From NCBI GenBank assembly GCA_021325215.1, contig JAJPHO010000183.1, positions 1-64,000 on the forward strand: DNA of 64,000 bases, in the 5' to 3' direction. The notes under the pieces were generated by a model. That model did not search any database, had not been told where the DNA came from, and saw only the letters and a list, made by a program, of their open reading frames with translations. The stretch is from Alphaproteobacteria bacterium. GTDB taxonomy: Bacteria > Pseudomonadota > Alphaproteobacteria > Rhodospirillales > Magnetospirillaceae. Shown piece by piece: positions 43,308 through 56,554 of this stretch. How positions within the stretch are numbered: the first letter of the stretch is position 1; each line of letters starts with the position of its first letter. The position numbers were made by a program, and so were the translations under genes.

Positions 43308-44830
43308 GCAGCGAGATCAACTGGACGGCGCTGATCGTCTTCATCCTGTTCTTCGCGCTGGTCACGGTGCTGGGCTTCATGGCCTCGCGCTGGAAAGCCG
43401 GCGACCTCTCGCAGCTGCATGAATGGGGTCTGGGCGGCCGCCGCTTCGGCACCTGGATCACCTGGTTCCTGGTGGGCGGCGATTTCTACACCGCCTATAC
43501 CGTGATCGCCGTGCCGGCCTTGGTGTTCGCCACCGGCGCGTACGGGTTCTTCGCCCTGCCCTACACGATCGTCGTCTATCCGATCGTGTTCACCATCATG
43601 CCGCGCCTGTGGGCCGTCGCCCGCAAGCACAATTACGTAACCAGCGCCGACTTCGTCGAAGGCCGTTACGGCAATCACTGGCTGGCCCTGGCGGTGGCGT
43701 TCACCGGCATCCTGGCCACCATGCCCTACATCGCCCTTCAGCTGGTCGGCATGCAAGTGGTGATCGCCGGCCTCGGCTTCGGCGGCGAAGGCATCCAGGG
43801 GGAAATTCCCCTGATCATCGCCTTCATCATCCTGGCGCTCTACACTTATGCGAGTGGTATCCGCGCGCCGGCCATGATCGCCTTCGTGAAAGACATCATG
43901 ATCTATATCGTGGTGTTCGCGGCGGTGGCGGTGATCCCGCTCAAGCTGGGCGGCTATGCCCACGTGTTCCAGGCCGCCGCCGACGCCTTCACGGCCAAGG
44001 GCGGCAATACCGGCATCACCCTGAAGGGTGCGCAGATGGTTCCTTTCGCCACTTTGGCGCTGGGCTCCGCGATGGCGGCGTTCATGTATCCGCACACCAT
44101 GACGGGCGTTCTATCGTCCTCGTCGGGTGACGTGGTGCGCAAGAACGCCATGCTGCTGCCGGCCTACACCATCCTGCTCGGCCTGATCGCCATGCTGGGC
44201 TATATGGGCATCGCCGCCGGCATATCGGTCAAGAGCAACACCGAGGTGGTGCCGGCTCTGTTCCAGGCGATCTTCCCGGATTGGTTCGTCGGCTTCTCCT
44301 TCGCCGCGATCGCGATCGGCGCTTTGGTGCCGGCCGCGATCATGTCGATCGGCGCCGCCAACCTGTTCACCCGCAATATCTGGAAGCCCTATATCGACAA
44401 GAACATCAGCCCGGAGCGGGAATCCGCCGTCGCCAAGCTGGTGTCGCTGGTCGTCAAGGTGGGCGCGCTGGCCTTCATCCTGTCGGGTGAGACCAAGTTC
44501 GCCATCGATTTGCAGCTGCTGGGCGGCGTCTGGATCATCCAGACCTTCCCGGCGATCGTCCTCGGCCTCTACCGCACCCGCTTCAATTCGTGGGCGCTGC
44601 TGGCGGGCTGGGCGGTCGGCATGGTGGTCGGCACCTGGATGGCCTATTCGACGGGCACTCCGAAGCCGGTCTATGCGATCAATTTCGGCGGCACCACCTA
44701 TTCGGTCTATATCGGCATTCTCGCCGGTGCGCTGAATTTCGTGGTGTCGGTGGTGCTGAGCTTCATCCTGCGCGGTGAAGCCAAGGACCAGACCGTCGCT
44801 ACCGATTACGAGCTGCATCCGCAGCCCTGA
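43304..44830 (+). CDS. Sodium:solute symporter (SSS, MctP-like)
   Basis: A 508-residue transporter with about 13 membrane helices and SSS family landmarks: WGLGGRRFGTWITWFLVGGD near residue 45, SADFVEGRYGNHWLAL, and MYPHTMTGVLSSSS. Together with the DUF3311 partner this is the MctP layout for short monocarboxylates (lactate, pyruvate, propionate, some amino acids). Substrate not determinable here. Confidence 0.9.
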   Translation: MSSEINWTALIVFILFFALVTVLGFMASRWKAGDLSQLHEWGLGGRRFGTWITWFLVGGDFYTAYTVIAVPALVFATGAYGFFALPYTIVVYPIVFTIMPRLWAVARKHNYVTSADFVEGRYGNHWLALAVAFTGILATMPYIALQLVGMQVVIAGLGFGGEGIQGEIPLIIAFIILALYTYASGIRAPAMIAFVKDIMIYIVVFAAVAVIPLKLGGYAHVFQAAADAFTAKGGNTGITLKGAQMVPFATLALGSAMAAFMYPHTMTGVLSSSSGDVVRKNAMLLPAYTILLGLIAMLGYMGIAAGISVKSNTEVVPALFQAIFPDWFVGFSFAAIAIGALVPAAIMSIGAANLFTRNIWKPYIDKNISPERESAVAKLVSLVVKVGALAFILSGETKFAIDLQLLGGVWIIQTFPAIVLGLYRTRFNSWALLAGWAVGMVVGTWMAYSTGTPKPVYAINFGGTTYSVYIGILAGALNFVVSVVLSFILRGEAKDQTVATDYELHPQP

Positions 44831-44850
44831 TCGTTAGGGTTTGAAAACGG

Positions 44851-44886
44851 AAACGGCCGGATGGGAAACCCTCCGGCCGTTTTTGT
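44851..44886 (+). terminator. Bidirectional intrinsic terminator
   Basis: A 9-bp stem ACGGCCGGA / TCCGGCCGT with a short GGGAAACCC inner stem and a T-run on the plus side; A-rich sequence on the other side also gives Ts on the minus strand. It serves the symporter and the convergent phosphonate cluster. Confidence 0.9.
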
Positions 44887-44892
44887 TCAAAC

Positions 44893-47877
<2,985 letters not shown>

Positions 47878-47942
47878 TCGATCCTCCGGGCCGGAGCATA
47901 GCCGACGGCCCGGAGCACTTCGAATGAAGGTCTTATGTCGAT

Positions 47943-48611
47943 TTAGTCGGCGCGAATATGGGCCGAGGCCCTCCTCTCCAGCCGTTCCTGCACCCAGGAC
48001 AAGGCGGTCGAGATGATCCAGTAGAGCACCGCGGCGGTGAAATACATGGTGAAGATCTGGAAGGTGCGCGCGGTGATCAGCTGGGCCTGGCGGAACAGCT
48101 CGGGCACCTGGATGGTGGCGGCCAGCGAGGTATCCTTGACCAGGCTGATGAAACTGTTGCCCAGCGGCGGCAAGGCGACGCGGGCGGCCTGGGGCATGAT
48201 CACCAGCCGCATGGTCTGCGGCCAGGACAGGCCCAGCGCCTTGGCGGCTTCCCATTGGCCCTTGTCGATCGAGGCGATCGCGGCGCGCAGGATCTCGCCG
48301 GTATAACCCGCGACGTTCAGCGACAAACCGATCAGCGCCGAGGGGATCGGATCGAGGCGCAGGCCGAACTGGGCCAGGCCGTAATAGATCACGAACAGCT
48401 GAACCAGCAGCGGCGTCCCGCGGATGAAGGACACATAGGTGCGGGCGATGCCGCGCAGCAGCTTGCGCCTGGACAGGCGCATCAGCGCGATCACGAAGCC
48501 GAACGCCAGGCCGAAGATCATGCCGCCCAGGCTCAGCTCGACGGTGTAACCGGCCCCCTTCAGCAGGAAGGGGATCGATTTCACCATCAAATCGGGATCG
48601 ATCAGGTTCAC
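47943..48611 (-). CDS. Polar amino-acid ABC permease (TcyL/YecS-like)
   Basis: A 222-residue HisM-type inner-membrane permease: YTVELSLGGMIFGLAFG near the start, then ARTYVSFIRGTPLLVQLF and the EAA loop EAAKALGLSWPQTMRLVIMPQA. Length equals that of E. coli YecS. I use the GTG at 48611, whose GTGA overlaps the binding-protein stop; the frame opens to 48638. No ATPase of its own class lies nearby, so it may share the MetN-type ATPase. Confidence 0.88.
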   Translation of the reverse strand: MNLIDPDLMVKSIPFLLKGAGYTVELSLGGMIFGLAFGFVIALMRLSRRKLLRGIARTYVSFIRGTPLLVQLFVIYYGLAQFGLRLDPIPSALIGLSLNVAGYTGEILRAAIASIDKGQWEAAKALGLSWPQTMRLVIMPQAARVALPPLGNSFISLVKDTSLAATIQVPELFRQAQLITARTFQIFTMYFTAAVLYWIISTALSWVQERLERRASAHIRAD

Positions 48612-49381
48612 GGGTGAGTCACGTCCAAGGAGAACCACTTCTCCGAAATCTTCTTCATGGTTCCGTCGGCCGTCAATGCCTGCAGCGCCTGATCGATCGC
48701 CGCGACCAGTTCGGCATTGCCCTTCTTGATCGCCGCCGCCTGGCGGGTCTCGTACAGCAGCGGACCGGTGGGGAGGATGTTGCCGCCATAGATCTTCTCG
48801 GCGGCGCCGACGATCAGCCGGTCATTGAGGATGGCGTCGATACGCCCGACCAGCAGGTCCTGGTTGCGGCTGGCATCGTCCTCATAGGTGCGGATATCGG
48901 CCTTGGTGTGCTCGCGCAGCCACTGCTCGTGATTGGTGCCGAGCAGCACGCCGACCTTTTTGCCGGCCAGATCGTCGGGGCCCTTGATGTCCTTGACGTG
49001 ATCCTTGCGCACCAGGATCTGCAGGCCCGAGAAGGTATAAGGCTGCGAGAAGTCGTAGACCTTCTTGCGCTCGTCCGAGATGGTGACCTGATTGAAGATC
49101 ACGTCGAAGCGGCCTGTATCCAGCGCCGCCAGGATGCCTTCCCACTTGGAGGGGGTGAATTCCGCCTTCAGGCCGATCTTGCCGGCGACCGCCTTGGCCA
49201 CATCGACGTCGAACCCGACGAGGGTGCCCTGTTCGTCCTGATAGCAGAAGGGCGAATAAGTGCCTTCACAGCCTATCCGCAGCACGCCGCGCTGCTTGAT
49301 GGCGGCGAAATTCTCCGCCGCCGCCGGCAATGCCGCCAGCAGCACCATGGCCAGACCGAGCAGACGCAACCCCTTGTTCAT
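48608..49381 (-). CDS. Amino-acid ABC binding protein (cystine/TcyJ-like)
   Basis: A 257-residue periplasmic family-3 protein: signal peptide (LRLLGLAMVLLAALPAAAE), then GVLRIGCEGTYSPFCYQDEQ, GFDVDVAKAVAGKIGLKAEF and FDVIFNQVTISDERKKVYDF. Resembles cystine-binding FliY/TcyJ. Four-base overlaps on both sides tie it to the MetI-type and TcyL-type permeases. Confidence 0.9.
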   Translation of the reverse strand: MNKGLRLLGLAMVLLAALPAAAENFAAIKQRGVLRIGCEGTYSPFCYQDEQGTLVGFDVDVAKAVAGKIGLKAEFTPSKWEGILAALDTGRFDVIFNQVTISDERKKVYDFSQPYTFSGLQILVRKDHVKDIKGPDDLAGKKVGVLLGTNHEQWLREHTKADIRTYEDDASRNQDLLVGRIDAILNDRLIVGAAEKIYGGNILPTGPLLYETRQAAAIKKGNAELVAAIDQALQALTADGTMKKISEKWFSLDVTHP

Positions 49382-50058
49382 TCGCTTTCCCCCCGCATGC
49401 GGATCAGTCTCTTGTTCAAGCGCGCCGACAGGCGGTCCCCCGCGCTCTGGATGGCCTGCACCATCAGGATCAGCACGATCACCACGGCGATCATCACCTC
49501 AGGCTGAAAGCGCTGATAGCCATAGCGGATGCCGAGATCGCCCAAACCGCCGCCGCCGACCGCACCGGCCATGGCCGAATAGCCGACCAGATTGACCAGG
49601 GTGATGGTGATGCCGGCGACGATGCCCGGCCAGGCTTCCGGAACCAATACCTTGGCGACGATCTGCCAGGGCGAGGCGCCCATCGCCTGGGCCGCTTCGA
49701 TCAGGCCGGGATCGACCTCACGCAGGCTGCTTTCGGCCAGGCGCGCCACGAAAGGCACGGCGGCGACCGTCAGCGGCACGATGGCCGCGGTGGTGCCGAT
49801 CGAGGTGCCGACCAGCAGGCGGGTCAGCGGAATGATGGCGATCATCAGGATGATGAACGGGGTCGAGCGGAAGGCGTTGACCGCCGCGCCAAGGACACGG
49901 TGTACCGCCGGGTTCGGCCAGATATGGCCACGCCCGGTGATCACCAGGATGATGCCGATCGGAACGCCGCCGATCGCCGCCAGCACGCTGGAGACCCCGA
50001 CCATCCAAAGGGTTTCCCACAGGCCGTCAAGCAACAGCCCGGTCATCATCGACGACAT
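49378..50058 (-). CDS. metI: Methionine-type ABC permease MetI
   Basis: A 226-residue permease with five membrane spans, like MetI: GLWETLWMVGVSSVLAAIGGVP at the start, AFRSTPFIILMIAIIPLTR, and the coupling helix IEAAQAMGASPWQIVAKVLVPEA. It overlaps metN by 32 bases. Expected to import methionine; no MetQ binding lipoprotein is in the cluster. Confidence 0.9.
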   Translation of the reverse strand: MSSMMTGLLLDGLWETLWMVGVSSVLAAIGGVPIGIILVITGRGHIWPNPAVHRVLGAAVNAFRSTPFIILMIAIIPLTRLLVGTSIGTTAAIVPLTVAAVPFVARLAESSLREVDPGLIEAAQAMGASPWQIVAKVLVPEAWPGIVAGITITLVNLVGYSAMAGAVGGGGLGDLGIRYGYQRFQPEVMIAVVIVLILMVQAIQSAGDRLSARLNKRLIRMRGESE

Positions 50059-51082
50059 GGCCGAGTACCTCCGCTTTCAGATCTTGGGAATGGACATAGG
50101 CGATGGCCGCTTCGATCGCCTCCGGGCGCCCGACCGCCTCGACGATTATGATGCCGAAGGGCAGACCTTTGATGTAGTCGACATTGGCCTGGAAAATGTT
50201 CAGCGACACGTCGAAGCGCTTGACCAGATCGGCGATCACCGGCTCGTTGGCGTGCGGGCCCGAGAAGGTGATGCGCAGGATCGGATTGCCGGGACCGCCC
50301 TCGTACTCGGCCATCTTCTTGGCCAACCAATCGGGCAGATCGCGGTCGATCAGGTCGTGCACCATCAGCTTGGTCACGGGTGCCTTGGGGGCGGTGAAGA
50401 TGTCGAACACCGGCCCCTGCTCGACCACCACGCCCTTGTCCAGCACCGCGACCTTGTCGCAGATCGCCTTGATCACCGGCATTTCGTGGGTGATCAGCAG
50501 GATCGTGAGGTCGAGCTTCTGGTTGATGTCCTTGAGCAGCGCCAGGATCGACTGCGTCGTCTCCGGGTCGAGCGCCGAGGTCGCCTCGTCGCACAGCAGC
50601 ACGGCGGGCTTGGACGCCAAAGCGCGGGCGATGGCGACGCGCTGCTTCTGGCCGCCCGACAATTGCGCCGGATAGGCGCTGCGCTTTTCCGCCAGCCCGA
50701 CCAGATCGAGCAGCGGCAGAACCTCGGCCTCGATCTGGCTTTTGCTCATGCCGGCCAGTTCGAGCGGGAAGGCGACATTGTCGAACACGGTGCGCGACGA
50801 CAGCAGGTTGAAGTGCTGGAAGATCATGCCGATGCGCCGCCGCGCATCGCGCAGCGCCGCACCCGACAGAGCCGTGATATCCTGGCCGTCGACGACGACG
50901 CGGCCGGCGGTGGGGCGTTCCAGCAGGTTGATGCAGCGGATCAGCGTGCTCTTGCCGGCGCCGGAGCGGCCGATGATGCCGAAGATCTCGCCCTTTTTCA
51001 CCGACAGGGACAGATCCTGCAGCACCGCGGTCGCCACGCCCTCGCGCGCGAAGCTCTTCTGCAGGCCTTCGATTTCGATCAT
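50027..51082 (-). CDS. metN: Methionine-type ABC ATPase MetN
   Basis: A 351-residue ATPase. Walker A GRSGAGKST, signature LSGGQKQR, Walker B AVLLCDEATSALD, and a C-terminal NIL (ACT-like) domain (ILRITFSGPHANEPVIADLV) that gives methionine trans-inhibition. The start is ATG 51082; the longer frame upstream is not coding. It heads a minus-strand cluster of seven genes ending in the phosphonate oxygenases. Confidence 0.93.
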   Translation of the reverse strand: MIEIEGLQKSFAREGVATAVLQDLSLSVKKGEIFGIIGRSGAGKSTLIRCINLLERPTAGRVVVDGQDITALSGAALRDARRRIGMIFQHFNLLSSRTVFDNVAFPLELAGMSKSQIEAEVLPLLDLVGLAEKRSAYPAQLSGGQKQRVAIARALASKPAVLLCDEATSALDPETTQSILALLKDINQKLDLTILLITHEMPVIKAICDKVAVLDKGVVVEQGPVFDIFTAPKAPVTKLMVHDLIDRDLPDWLAKKMAEYEGGPGNPILRITFSGPHANEPVIADLVKRFDVSLNIFQANVDYIKGLPFGIIIVEAVGRPEAIEAAIAYVHSQDLKAEVLGHVVDDDRAVA

Positions 51083-51192
51083 GAGCGCCCTTGAATTGAA
51101 GAACGAAAGAATTGCGGGAAAGAGACGGACCCTATTGTAGGCGTCCCGAACCGTCAATCTTCAATGAATTTTTGGGCCAGAAGAGCCCAGGA

Positions 51193-51329
51193 TGGAACGA
51201 TTTCCTGAAATCGTTCCACGGACGCTAGCGTCCGCCGCGCTGCCGACAGCCGCGGTGCTGAGTCGGTATAGCTTGGCGCGATAGCCCAGGGCGCCCTAGC
51301 GCCCGCCCGGCGCCTGAGGGGCATAAATA
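51193..51329 (+). repeat. Dispersed hairpin repeat, copy 4 (upstream of metN)
   Basis: Hairpin TGGAACGATTTC-CT-GAAATCGTTCCA, hairpin GGACGC TA GCGTCC, CGCGCTGCCGACA, spacer, TATAGCTTGGCGCGATAGCCCA, hairpin GGGCGC CCTA GCGCCC, GCCCGGCGCCTGAGGGGC. Same layout as copy 3, with unrelated arm sequences. The whole 450-base gap from 51083 to 51536 otherwise shows no gene beyond a 24-codon frame starting at 51330. Confidence 0.9.
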
Positions 51330-51536
51330 ATGCAGTTCGTCGACAGACGAACACCGTTTAACGAAAGTCGCCAAATGAGTGTAGCAACTTTGGCCAAAAT
51401 GTAGCAAAAGCCGTCACAACATCGCCACAAAGCTAAGGAATTCTGCGATCTTCAAGAGTTGGCACGCTTCGTGAAATAGAGGTCGGTATCCAGGTGAGGC
51501 ACAGCGCCACACCACTAGATCGCGAAGGAAGTCACC

Positions 51537-51701
51537 ATGTCTCAGTATCGCAGCCTCGATCGCAGCACCAATGCCGCGATCTTCTTCGCCAGCCTGTTGG
51601 TCGTCACCATGATCTTCGGCTCGGTTACGACGGCTTTCGGTCATTTCGCCCAGCCCACGCTGGTCAGCGATCAGATCGAAGAAGTGGTGGTTCAGGGCTA
51701 A
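51537..51701 (+). CDS. Small single-span membrane protein, 54 aa
   Basis: A 54-residue protein with one membrane segment (AAIFFASLLVVTMIFGSVTT) and an acidic C-terminus. GAAGGAAG precedes the ATG at 51537. It starts 37 bases before the RND adaptor gene in the same direction, so it is likely the first gene of the RND operon. Family not recognised. Confidence 0.7.
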   Translation: MSQYRSLDRSTNAAIFFASLLVVTMIFGSVTTAFGHFAQPTLVSDQIEEVVVQG

Positions 51702-51738
51702 CACGTCCCGGGGTCCGGGACGGCATAGGGGAACGAAG

Positions 51739-52974
51739 ATGAACATGACCACCCTTCAAAGCGAGTGGCAGAAGGACTTTCCGGCGCGGGGCGAGACCCG
51801 CGCCCGGAAGAGCTGGCTGCGGCGCCGGCGCTGGTGGATCGCCGGCCTGCTGGGCCTGGCCGTCGCCGGTGGCGGAGCTTACGTCGCCCTCAAGCCGAAC
51901 GCCCCCGCCGCCCCCGTCGCAGCGGCCAAGCCGGCCACGGCCCTGACCGTCACCGCCGCCCCGGTTCAGAACGGCACCGTGCCGCGCACCCTGATGATCA
52001 CCGGCTCGCTGGCCGCCCGCGACGAGCTGCCGATCGGCACCGAGACCGAAGGCCTGGCCATTTCGGACGTGCTGGTCGATATCGGCGACCGCGTCAAACA
52101 GGGCCAGGTGCTGGTCCGTTTCAACAATTCCGTCCTGAAGGCCCAGCTGCAGCAGGCCCAGGCCTCGCTCAACGAAGCCGAAGCCAACGCCGTCGAGGCG
52201 CGCGCCAATGCCAAGCGCGCCGACGAGCTGGTCAAGAGTGGCTGGATGAGCGGCCAGGACCATGACAACCGCCGCGCCATCGCCGCCACCATGGAAGCCC
52301 GCGTCGGCGTCGCCCAGGCCAATGTCGCCCTGGCCGAAGCCAAGCTGCGCCAGGCCGAAATCCGCTCGCCGGCCGACGGCACCATCTCCAGCCGCACCGC
52401 CCGCGTCGGCGCCGTGTTCTCGGCCGGCGGCGCCGAGCTGTTCCGCCTGCTGCGCGACGACCGCATCGAACTGGTCGCCGAACTGCCCGAAGCCGATCTG
52501 GCCATGATCAAGACCGGCCAGACCGTCAATCTGTCGGTCGACGGCGCCGCCAACGGCCTGTCGGCGATCGGCACCGTGCGCGTGATCGAACCGACGGTGG
52601 ATGTGAAGACCCGCATCGGGCGCGTCCGCATCGACGTCGACAAGGGTTCGGGCCTGCGGCCCGGCATGTATGTCACCGGCAAGGTGGCGCTGGCCCAGAC
52701 CGTCGCCCCGGTGGTTCCGGAAAAGGCCGTGATCTACATGGACGGCAAGCCGGCCCTGGTCACCGTCGACGGCGACGGCAAGGCCTCGCTGCATCAAGTG
52801 ACGCTGGGCCCGCGCGGCGCCGGGACGGTCGCGGTGATGTCGGGGGTCGCCACCGGGGATACGGTCGTCGTGCGCGGCGCCGGCTATCTCAAGGAAGGCG
52901 ACCACGTCACCGTCGCCCCCGATACCGCCGAAGGCAGCGGCAGTCCCGCTGCCGCCGCTCCCGCCCGCTACTGA
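51739..52974 (+). CDS. RND efflux periplasmic adaptor (membrane fusion protein)
   Basis: A 411-residue adaptor with an N-terminal membrane anchor (WWIAGLLGLAVAGGGAYVAL) rather than a lipobox. Order: barrel-sandwich half (LPIGTETEGLAISDVLVDIG), coiled-coil hairpin (VLKAQLQQAQASLNEAEAN), second half (IRSPADGTISSRTARVG), beta-barrel and membrane-proximal domains. It links the RND pump to an outer-membrane channel, which is not encoded here. Eight bases separate it from the pump gene. Confidence 0.93.
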   Translation: MNMTTLQSEWQKDFPARGETRARKSWLRRRRWWIAGLLGLAVAGGGAYVALKPNAPAAPVAAAKPATALTVTAAPVQNGTVPRTLMITGSLAARDELPIGTETEGLAISDVLVDIGDRVKQGQVLVRFNNSVLKAQLQQAQASLNEAEANAVEARANAKRADELVKSGWMSGQDHDNRRAIAATMEARVGVAQANVALAEAKLRQAEIRSPADGTISSRTARVGAVFSAGGAELFRLLRDDRIELVAELPEADLAMIKTGQTVNLSVDGAANGLSAIGTVRVIEPTVDVKTRIGRVRIDVDKGSGLRPGMYVTGKVALAQTVAPVVPEKAVIYMDGKPALVTVDGDGKASLHQVTLGPRGAGTVAVMSGVATGDTVVVRGAGYLKEGDHVTVAPDTAEGSGSPAAAAPARY

Positions 52975-52982
52975 GGTGAGCC

Positions 52983-55900
52983 ATGGCCAGATTTAATATC
53001 TCGAGCACGGCGATCCGCCATCCGATCCCGCCGGTCGTGCTGTTCATCGTGCTGATGTTCGCCGGCATCGCCTCCTATATCGGCACCGACATCACCCAGA
53101 ATCCCGACATCGACTTCCCGGTCGTCTCGATCAGCGTGTCGCGGCCGGGCGCCGCCCCGACCGAACTGGAAACCCAGGTCACCAAGAAGATCGAGACGGC
53201 GGTCGGCACCATCCAGGGGCTGGACCATATCAACTCGACCGTGGTCGACGGCCTGTCGACGACCTTCCTCGAATTCAAGATCGGCTATAACACCGACCGC
53301 GCCACCAGCGACGTGCGCGACGCGGTGGCCCGCATCCGTCCGGACCTGCCGCAGGACATCTACGAACCGCAGGTGATCCGCCGCGACACGTCGGGCGGCG
53401 AGATCCAGATCTACAACATCACCTCGTCCAAGCGCTCGATCGCCGAACTCACCTGGTTCGTCGACAATGAGCTGAGCCGCGCCCTGTCGCACGTCAATGG
53501 CGTCGGCGAGATCGAGCGCATGGGCGGCCAGGACCGTGAAATCCGCATCAATCTGAACCCGACCCGTCTGGCCGCCGCCGGCATCACCGCCGACGAGGTC
53601 AACAACCAGATGCGCACCCTCAATATCGACGTGCCCGGCGGCCGCGGCAATGTCGGCTCGGGCGAGCAGGCGATCCGCACCCTGGGCTCGGCGCGCAGCG
53701 TCGAAGCGCTGGCCGACACCCAGATCTCGCTGCCGAACGGCGCCAAGGTGCCGCTGCGATCCTTGGGCGACGTGGTCGACGGCGCCGCCGAACAGCGGCT
53801 GATCTCGCGCCTCGACAATGTCGAATCGCTCGGCTTCGGCATCCTGCGCGCGCCGCAATCCTCGGAAGTGACCGTGGCCAAGGGCGTGCAGGAGACGCTG
53901 GACAAGCTGCACAAGGAATATCCCGACATCCAGTTCAAGCTGGTGCTGGATTTCGTCAAATTCACCAAGGAAAGCTACTGGGCCTCGATCGAAGCGCTGG
54001 TACTGGGCACCGTGCTGGCGGTGGGCGTGGTGTGGTGGTTCCTGCGCGATGCGCGCGCCACCTTCATTTCCTCGGTGGCGATGCCGCTATCGACCATTCC
54101 GACCTTCCTGATCATGAAATGGCTGGGCTTCACGCTCAACAGCGTCACCATGCTGGCCCTGGCCCTGGTGGTCGGCATCCTGGTCGACGATGCGATCGTG
54201 GAAATCGAGAACATCGTCCGCCATATCCGCATGGGCAAGCGCCCCTATCAGGCCGCCATCGAGGCCGCCGACGAGATCGGCCTGGCGGTGGTCGCCACCA
54301 CCATGACCATCGTCGCCGTGTTCGTGCCGGTGTCCTTCATGCCGGGCATTCCGGGCCAGTATTTCCGCTCGTTCGGCATCACCGTCGCGGTGGCCGTGCT
54401 GTTCTCGCTGCTGGTCGCCCGCCTGATCACGCCGCTGATGGCCGCCTATATGCTGAAGCCGGTCCAGCATGTCGAACACGACAAGCCGAAATGGATGGAC
54501 ACCTATCTCGGCCTGCTGCGCTGGGGCCTCGGCCATCGCCGCTGGACCATCCTGTTCGGCTTCCTGTTCTTCTGCGTGTCGATCGGCATGGCGGCGCTGC
54601 TGCCGTCGGGCTTCACGCCCTACGAGGATAACGGCTTCTCGCTGATCCAGTACGAGCTGCCGGCCGGCGTGACGCTGCAGGACACCGACGCCATGAATCA
54701 GCGGATCACCAACCTGCTGAAGGCCCGCCCCGAGGTCCAGACGGTGTGGACCCGCGCCGGGCGCGACAACAAGGTGCAGCTGGGCCGTATATGGGTGATC
54801 CTGACCGACCGCGACAAGCGCATGGACCGCAAGAGCTTCGAAGCCGAGATGGACAAGGAGTTCAAGAAGCTCCCCGGCGCCAAGGTCGGCTTCAACGCGA
54901 TAGACGGGTGGTCGGACCACGACGTCAGCATCCTGCTGACCTCGAATGACGACGAGCTGCTGGAAAACACCGCCAACGAATTGCGCAAGCAGATGCAGGG
55001 CCTCGACTTCCTGAGCAACGTCACCACGACGGCGGCCCAGCAGCGCCCCGAGATCCTGATCAAGCCGCGCCTCGACCTCGCCGCCGAGCAGGGCGTGTCG
55101 GTGTCCTCGATCGCCCAGGTCGCCCGCATCGGCACCATCGGCGACATCGACACCACCGCGGCCAAGTTCAACCTGTCCGACCGCCAGGTGCCGATCCGGG
55201 TGCAAGTCGACCAGAAGTACCGCGACGATCTGGACATCATCTCGAACCTGCGGGTCCGTACCGCGTCGGGCTCGCTGCTGCCGCTGACCGCGGTGGCCGA
55301 GATCGGCATGGGGTCCTCGACCGCCGAGATCGACCGCTTCGACCGCGCCCGCAAGGTGGCGGTCGAGGCCGATCTGCACGGCAAGGATCTGGGCGACGCG
55401 ATGAAGGAGATCAACAAGCTGCCGGCGCTGCAGGAGCTGCCTGCCGGCATCAGCCGCCCCAATTACGGCACGTCCGAACAGATGCAGATCATGTTCGTCG
55501 GCTTCGCCGTGGCGCTGGTGACCGGTATCCTGCTGAACATCGCGGTGCTGATCCTGCTGTTCCGCAACTTCTTCCAGCCCTTCACCATCATGACCGCCAT
55601 CCCGCTGTCGTTCGGCGGCGCTTTCGCGGCCCTGCTGGCCTGCCATCTGTCGCTGTCGATGCCGGCGCTGATCGGCATCATCATGCTGATGGGTATCGTC
55701 ACCAAGAACTCGATCCTGCTGGTCGAGTACGCGATCATGGCCCAGCGCGAGCATGGCATGTCGCGCTTCGACGCCCTGATCGACGCCGGCGCCAAGCGTG
55801 CCCGGCCGATCATCATGACCACCATCGCCATGGTGGCCGGCATGCTGCCGATCGCCATCGGGCTGGGCAACCAGGCCGAGTTCCGCCAGCCGATGGCGGT

Positions 55901-56069
55901 GGCGGTGATCGGCGGGCTGATCGCCTCGACCCTGCTGTCGCTGGTGTTCGTGCCGGTCGCCTTCACCATCATCGACGACATCCAGCAATGGCTGGTGCCG
56001 AAGTTCAGCCGGCTGGTGACGCCGAGGGATGCGGAAGGCGTGGAACCGCCGGCGCATCCGGCGGAGTAA
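52983..56069 (+). CDS. RND multidrug efflux pump, inner-membrane component
   Basis: A 1028-residue HAE1-type transporter with 12 membrane helices in two repeats. Hallmarks: [20 protein letters not shown] near the N-terminus, the proton-relay Asp pair in [14 protein letters not shown], and the second-half [20 protein letters not shown]. Substrates are probably hydrophobic drugs or lipids. No regulator is adjacent. Confidence 0.95.
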   Translation: MARFNISSTAIRHPIPPVVLFIVLMFAGIASYIGTDITQNPDIDFPVVSISVSRPGAAPTELETQVTKKIETAVGTIQGLDHINSTVVDGLSTTFLEFKIGYNTDRATSDVRDAVARIRPDLPQDIYEPQVIRRDTSGGEIQIYNITSSKRSIAELTWFVDNELSRALSHVNGVGEIERMGGQDREIRINLNPTRLAAAGITADEVNNQMRTLNIDVPGGRGNVGSGEQAIRTLGSARSVEALADTQISLPNGAKVPLRSLGDVVDGAAEQRLISRLDNVESLGFGILRAPQSSEVTVAKGVQETLDKLHKEYPDIQFKLVLDFVKFTKESYWASIEALVLGTVLAVGVVWWFLRDARATFISSVAMPLSTIPTFLIMKWLGFTLNSVTMLALALVVGILVDDAIVEIENIVRHIRMGKRPYQAAIEAADEIGLAVVATTMTIVAVFVPVSFMPGIPGQYFRSFGITVAVAVLFSLLVARLITPLMAAYMLKPVQHVEHDKPKWMDTYLGLLRWGLGHRRWTILFGFLFFCVSIGMAALLPSGFTPYEDNGFSLIQYELPAGVTLQDTDAMNQRITNLLKARPEVQTVWTRAGRDNKVQLGRIWVILTDRDKRMDRKSFEAEMDKEFKKLPGAKVGFNAIDGWSDHDVSILLTSNDDELLENTANELRKQMQGLDFLSNVTTTAAQQRPEILIKPRLDLAAEQGVSVSSIAQVARIGTIGDIDTTAAKFNLSDRQVPIRVQVDQKYRDDLDIISNLRVRTASGSLLPLTAVAEIGMGSSTAEIDRFDRARKVAVEADLHGKDLGDAMKEINKLPALQELPAGISRPNYGTSEQMQIMFVGFAVALVTGILLNIAVLILLFRNFFQPFTIMTAIPLSFGGAFAALLACHLSLSMPALIGIIMLMGIVTKNSILLVEYAIMAQREHGMSRFDALIDAGAKRARPIIMTTIAMVAGMLPIAIGLGNQAEFRQPMAVAVIGGLIASTLLSLVFVPVAFTIIDDIQQWLVPKFSRLVTPRDAEGVEPPAHPAE

Positions 56070-56086
56070 AAGCCGCTAGAAAACCA

Positions 56087-56130
56087 GGGCCGCTCTCGTC
56101 ATTCGCCGAGAGCGGCCCTTCTCTTTTCTT
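56087..56130 (+). terminator. Intrinsic terminator of the RND operon (bidirectional)
   Basis: A 12-bp perfect stem GGGCCGCTCTCG / CGAGAGCGGCCC followed by TTCTCTTTTCTT. On the minus strand the stem is followed by TGGTTTTC. It overlaps the stop codon of the convergent gene at 56099. Confidence 0.92.
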
Positions 56131-56446
56131 CGGGGAGGCTGGGCAATTCTTCGTAGGCTTCCTCGGCGGCACGCGCGTTGCGCAGCGAGATCAGCAAGGC
56201 GGCGAAAACCTGGCGGATCAGGTTCGACGCTTCCTTGAAATCTTGTTCCTCGGTCAGGCAATAATCGGCGAAGGCCAGCTTATCCAGCGCGTCGGCGGTG
56301 GTCAGGATCGACATGCCGACCAGCTTCTCGTAGATGCGGTCCATCTCGATCTGCTGGAATGTCGCCTGATCCTCGCTGCCGATCTGATAGAGGTCGATTT
56401 CGCGGAGGAGCTTGTAGCGGCTGGTGAGCGGCGTGGCGTCGATCAT
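56099..56446 (-). CDS. Hypothetical helical protein, 115 aa
   Basis: A cytosolic, mostly helical, charged protein (KLLREIDLYQIGSEDQATF, YEKLVGMSILTTADALDKL, FADYCLTEEQDFKEAS). No signal, no membrane segment, one Cys. I do not recognise a family. Confidence 0.65.
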   Translation of the reverse strand: MIDATPLTSRYKLLREIDLYQIGSEDQATFQQIEMDRIYEKLVGMSILTTADALDKLAFADYCLTEEQDFKEASNLIRQVFAALLISLRNARAAEEAYEELPSLPEEKRRAALGE

Positions 56447-56554
56447 GCTGACCCAGGGGGATTGCGGTTATGAGGGCAATCCTACAACGCAAAAATTGAA
56501 ACAACTATGTAAATTTTATTATTTCATCACGCACAAGTTGCATCGCCGCATCGT

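Noticed and set aside
54087-56057. Open frame of 656 codons antisense to the RND pump
   Set aside because: Composition (His/Asp/Arg/Gly) and the strong RND gene on the other strand mark it as a shadow.
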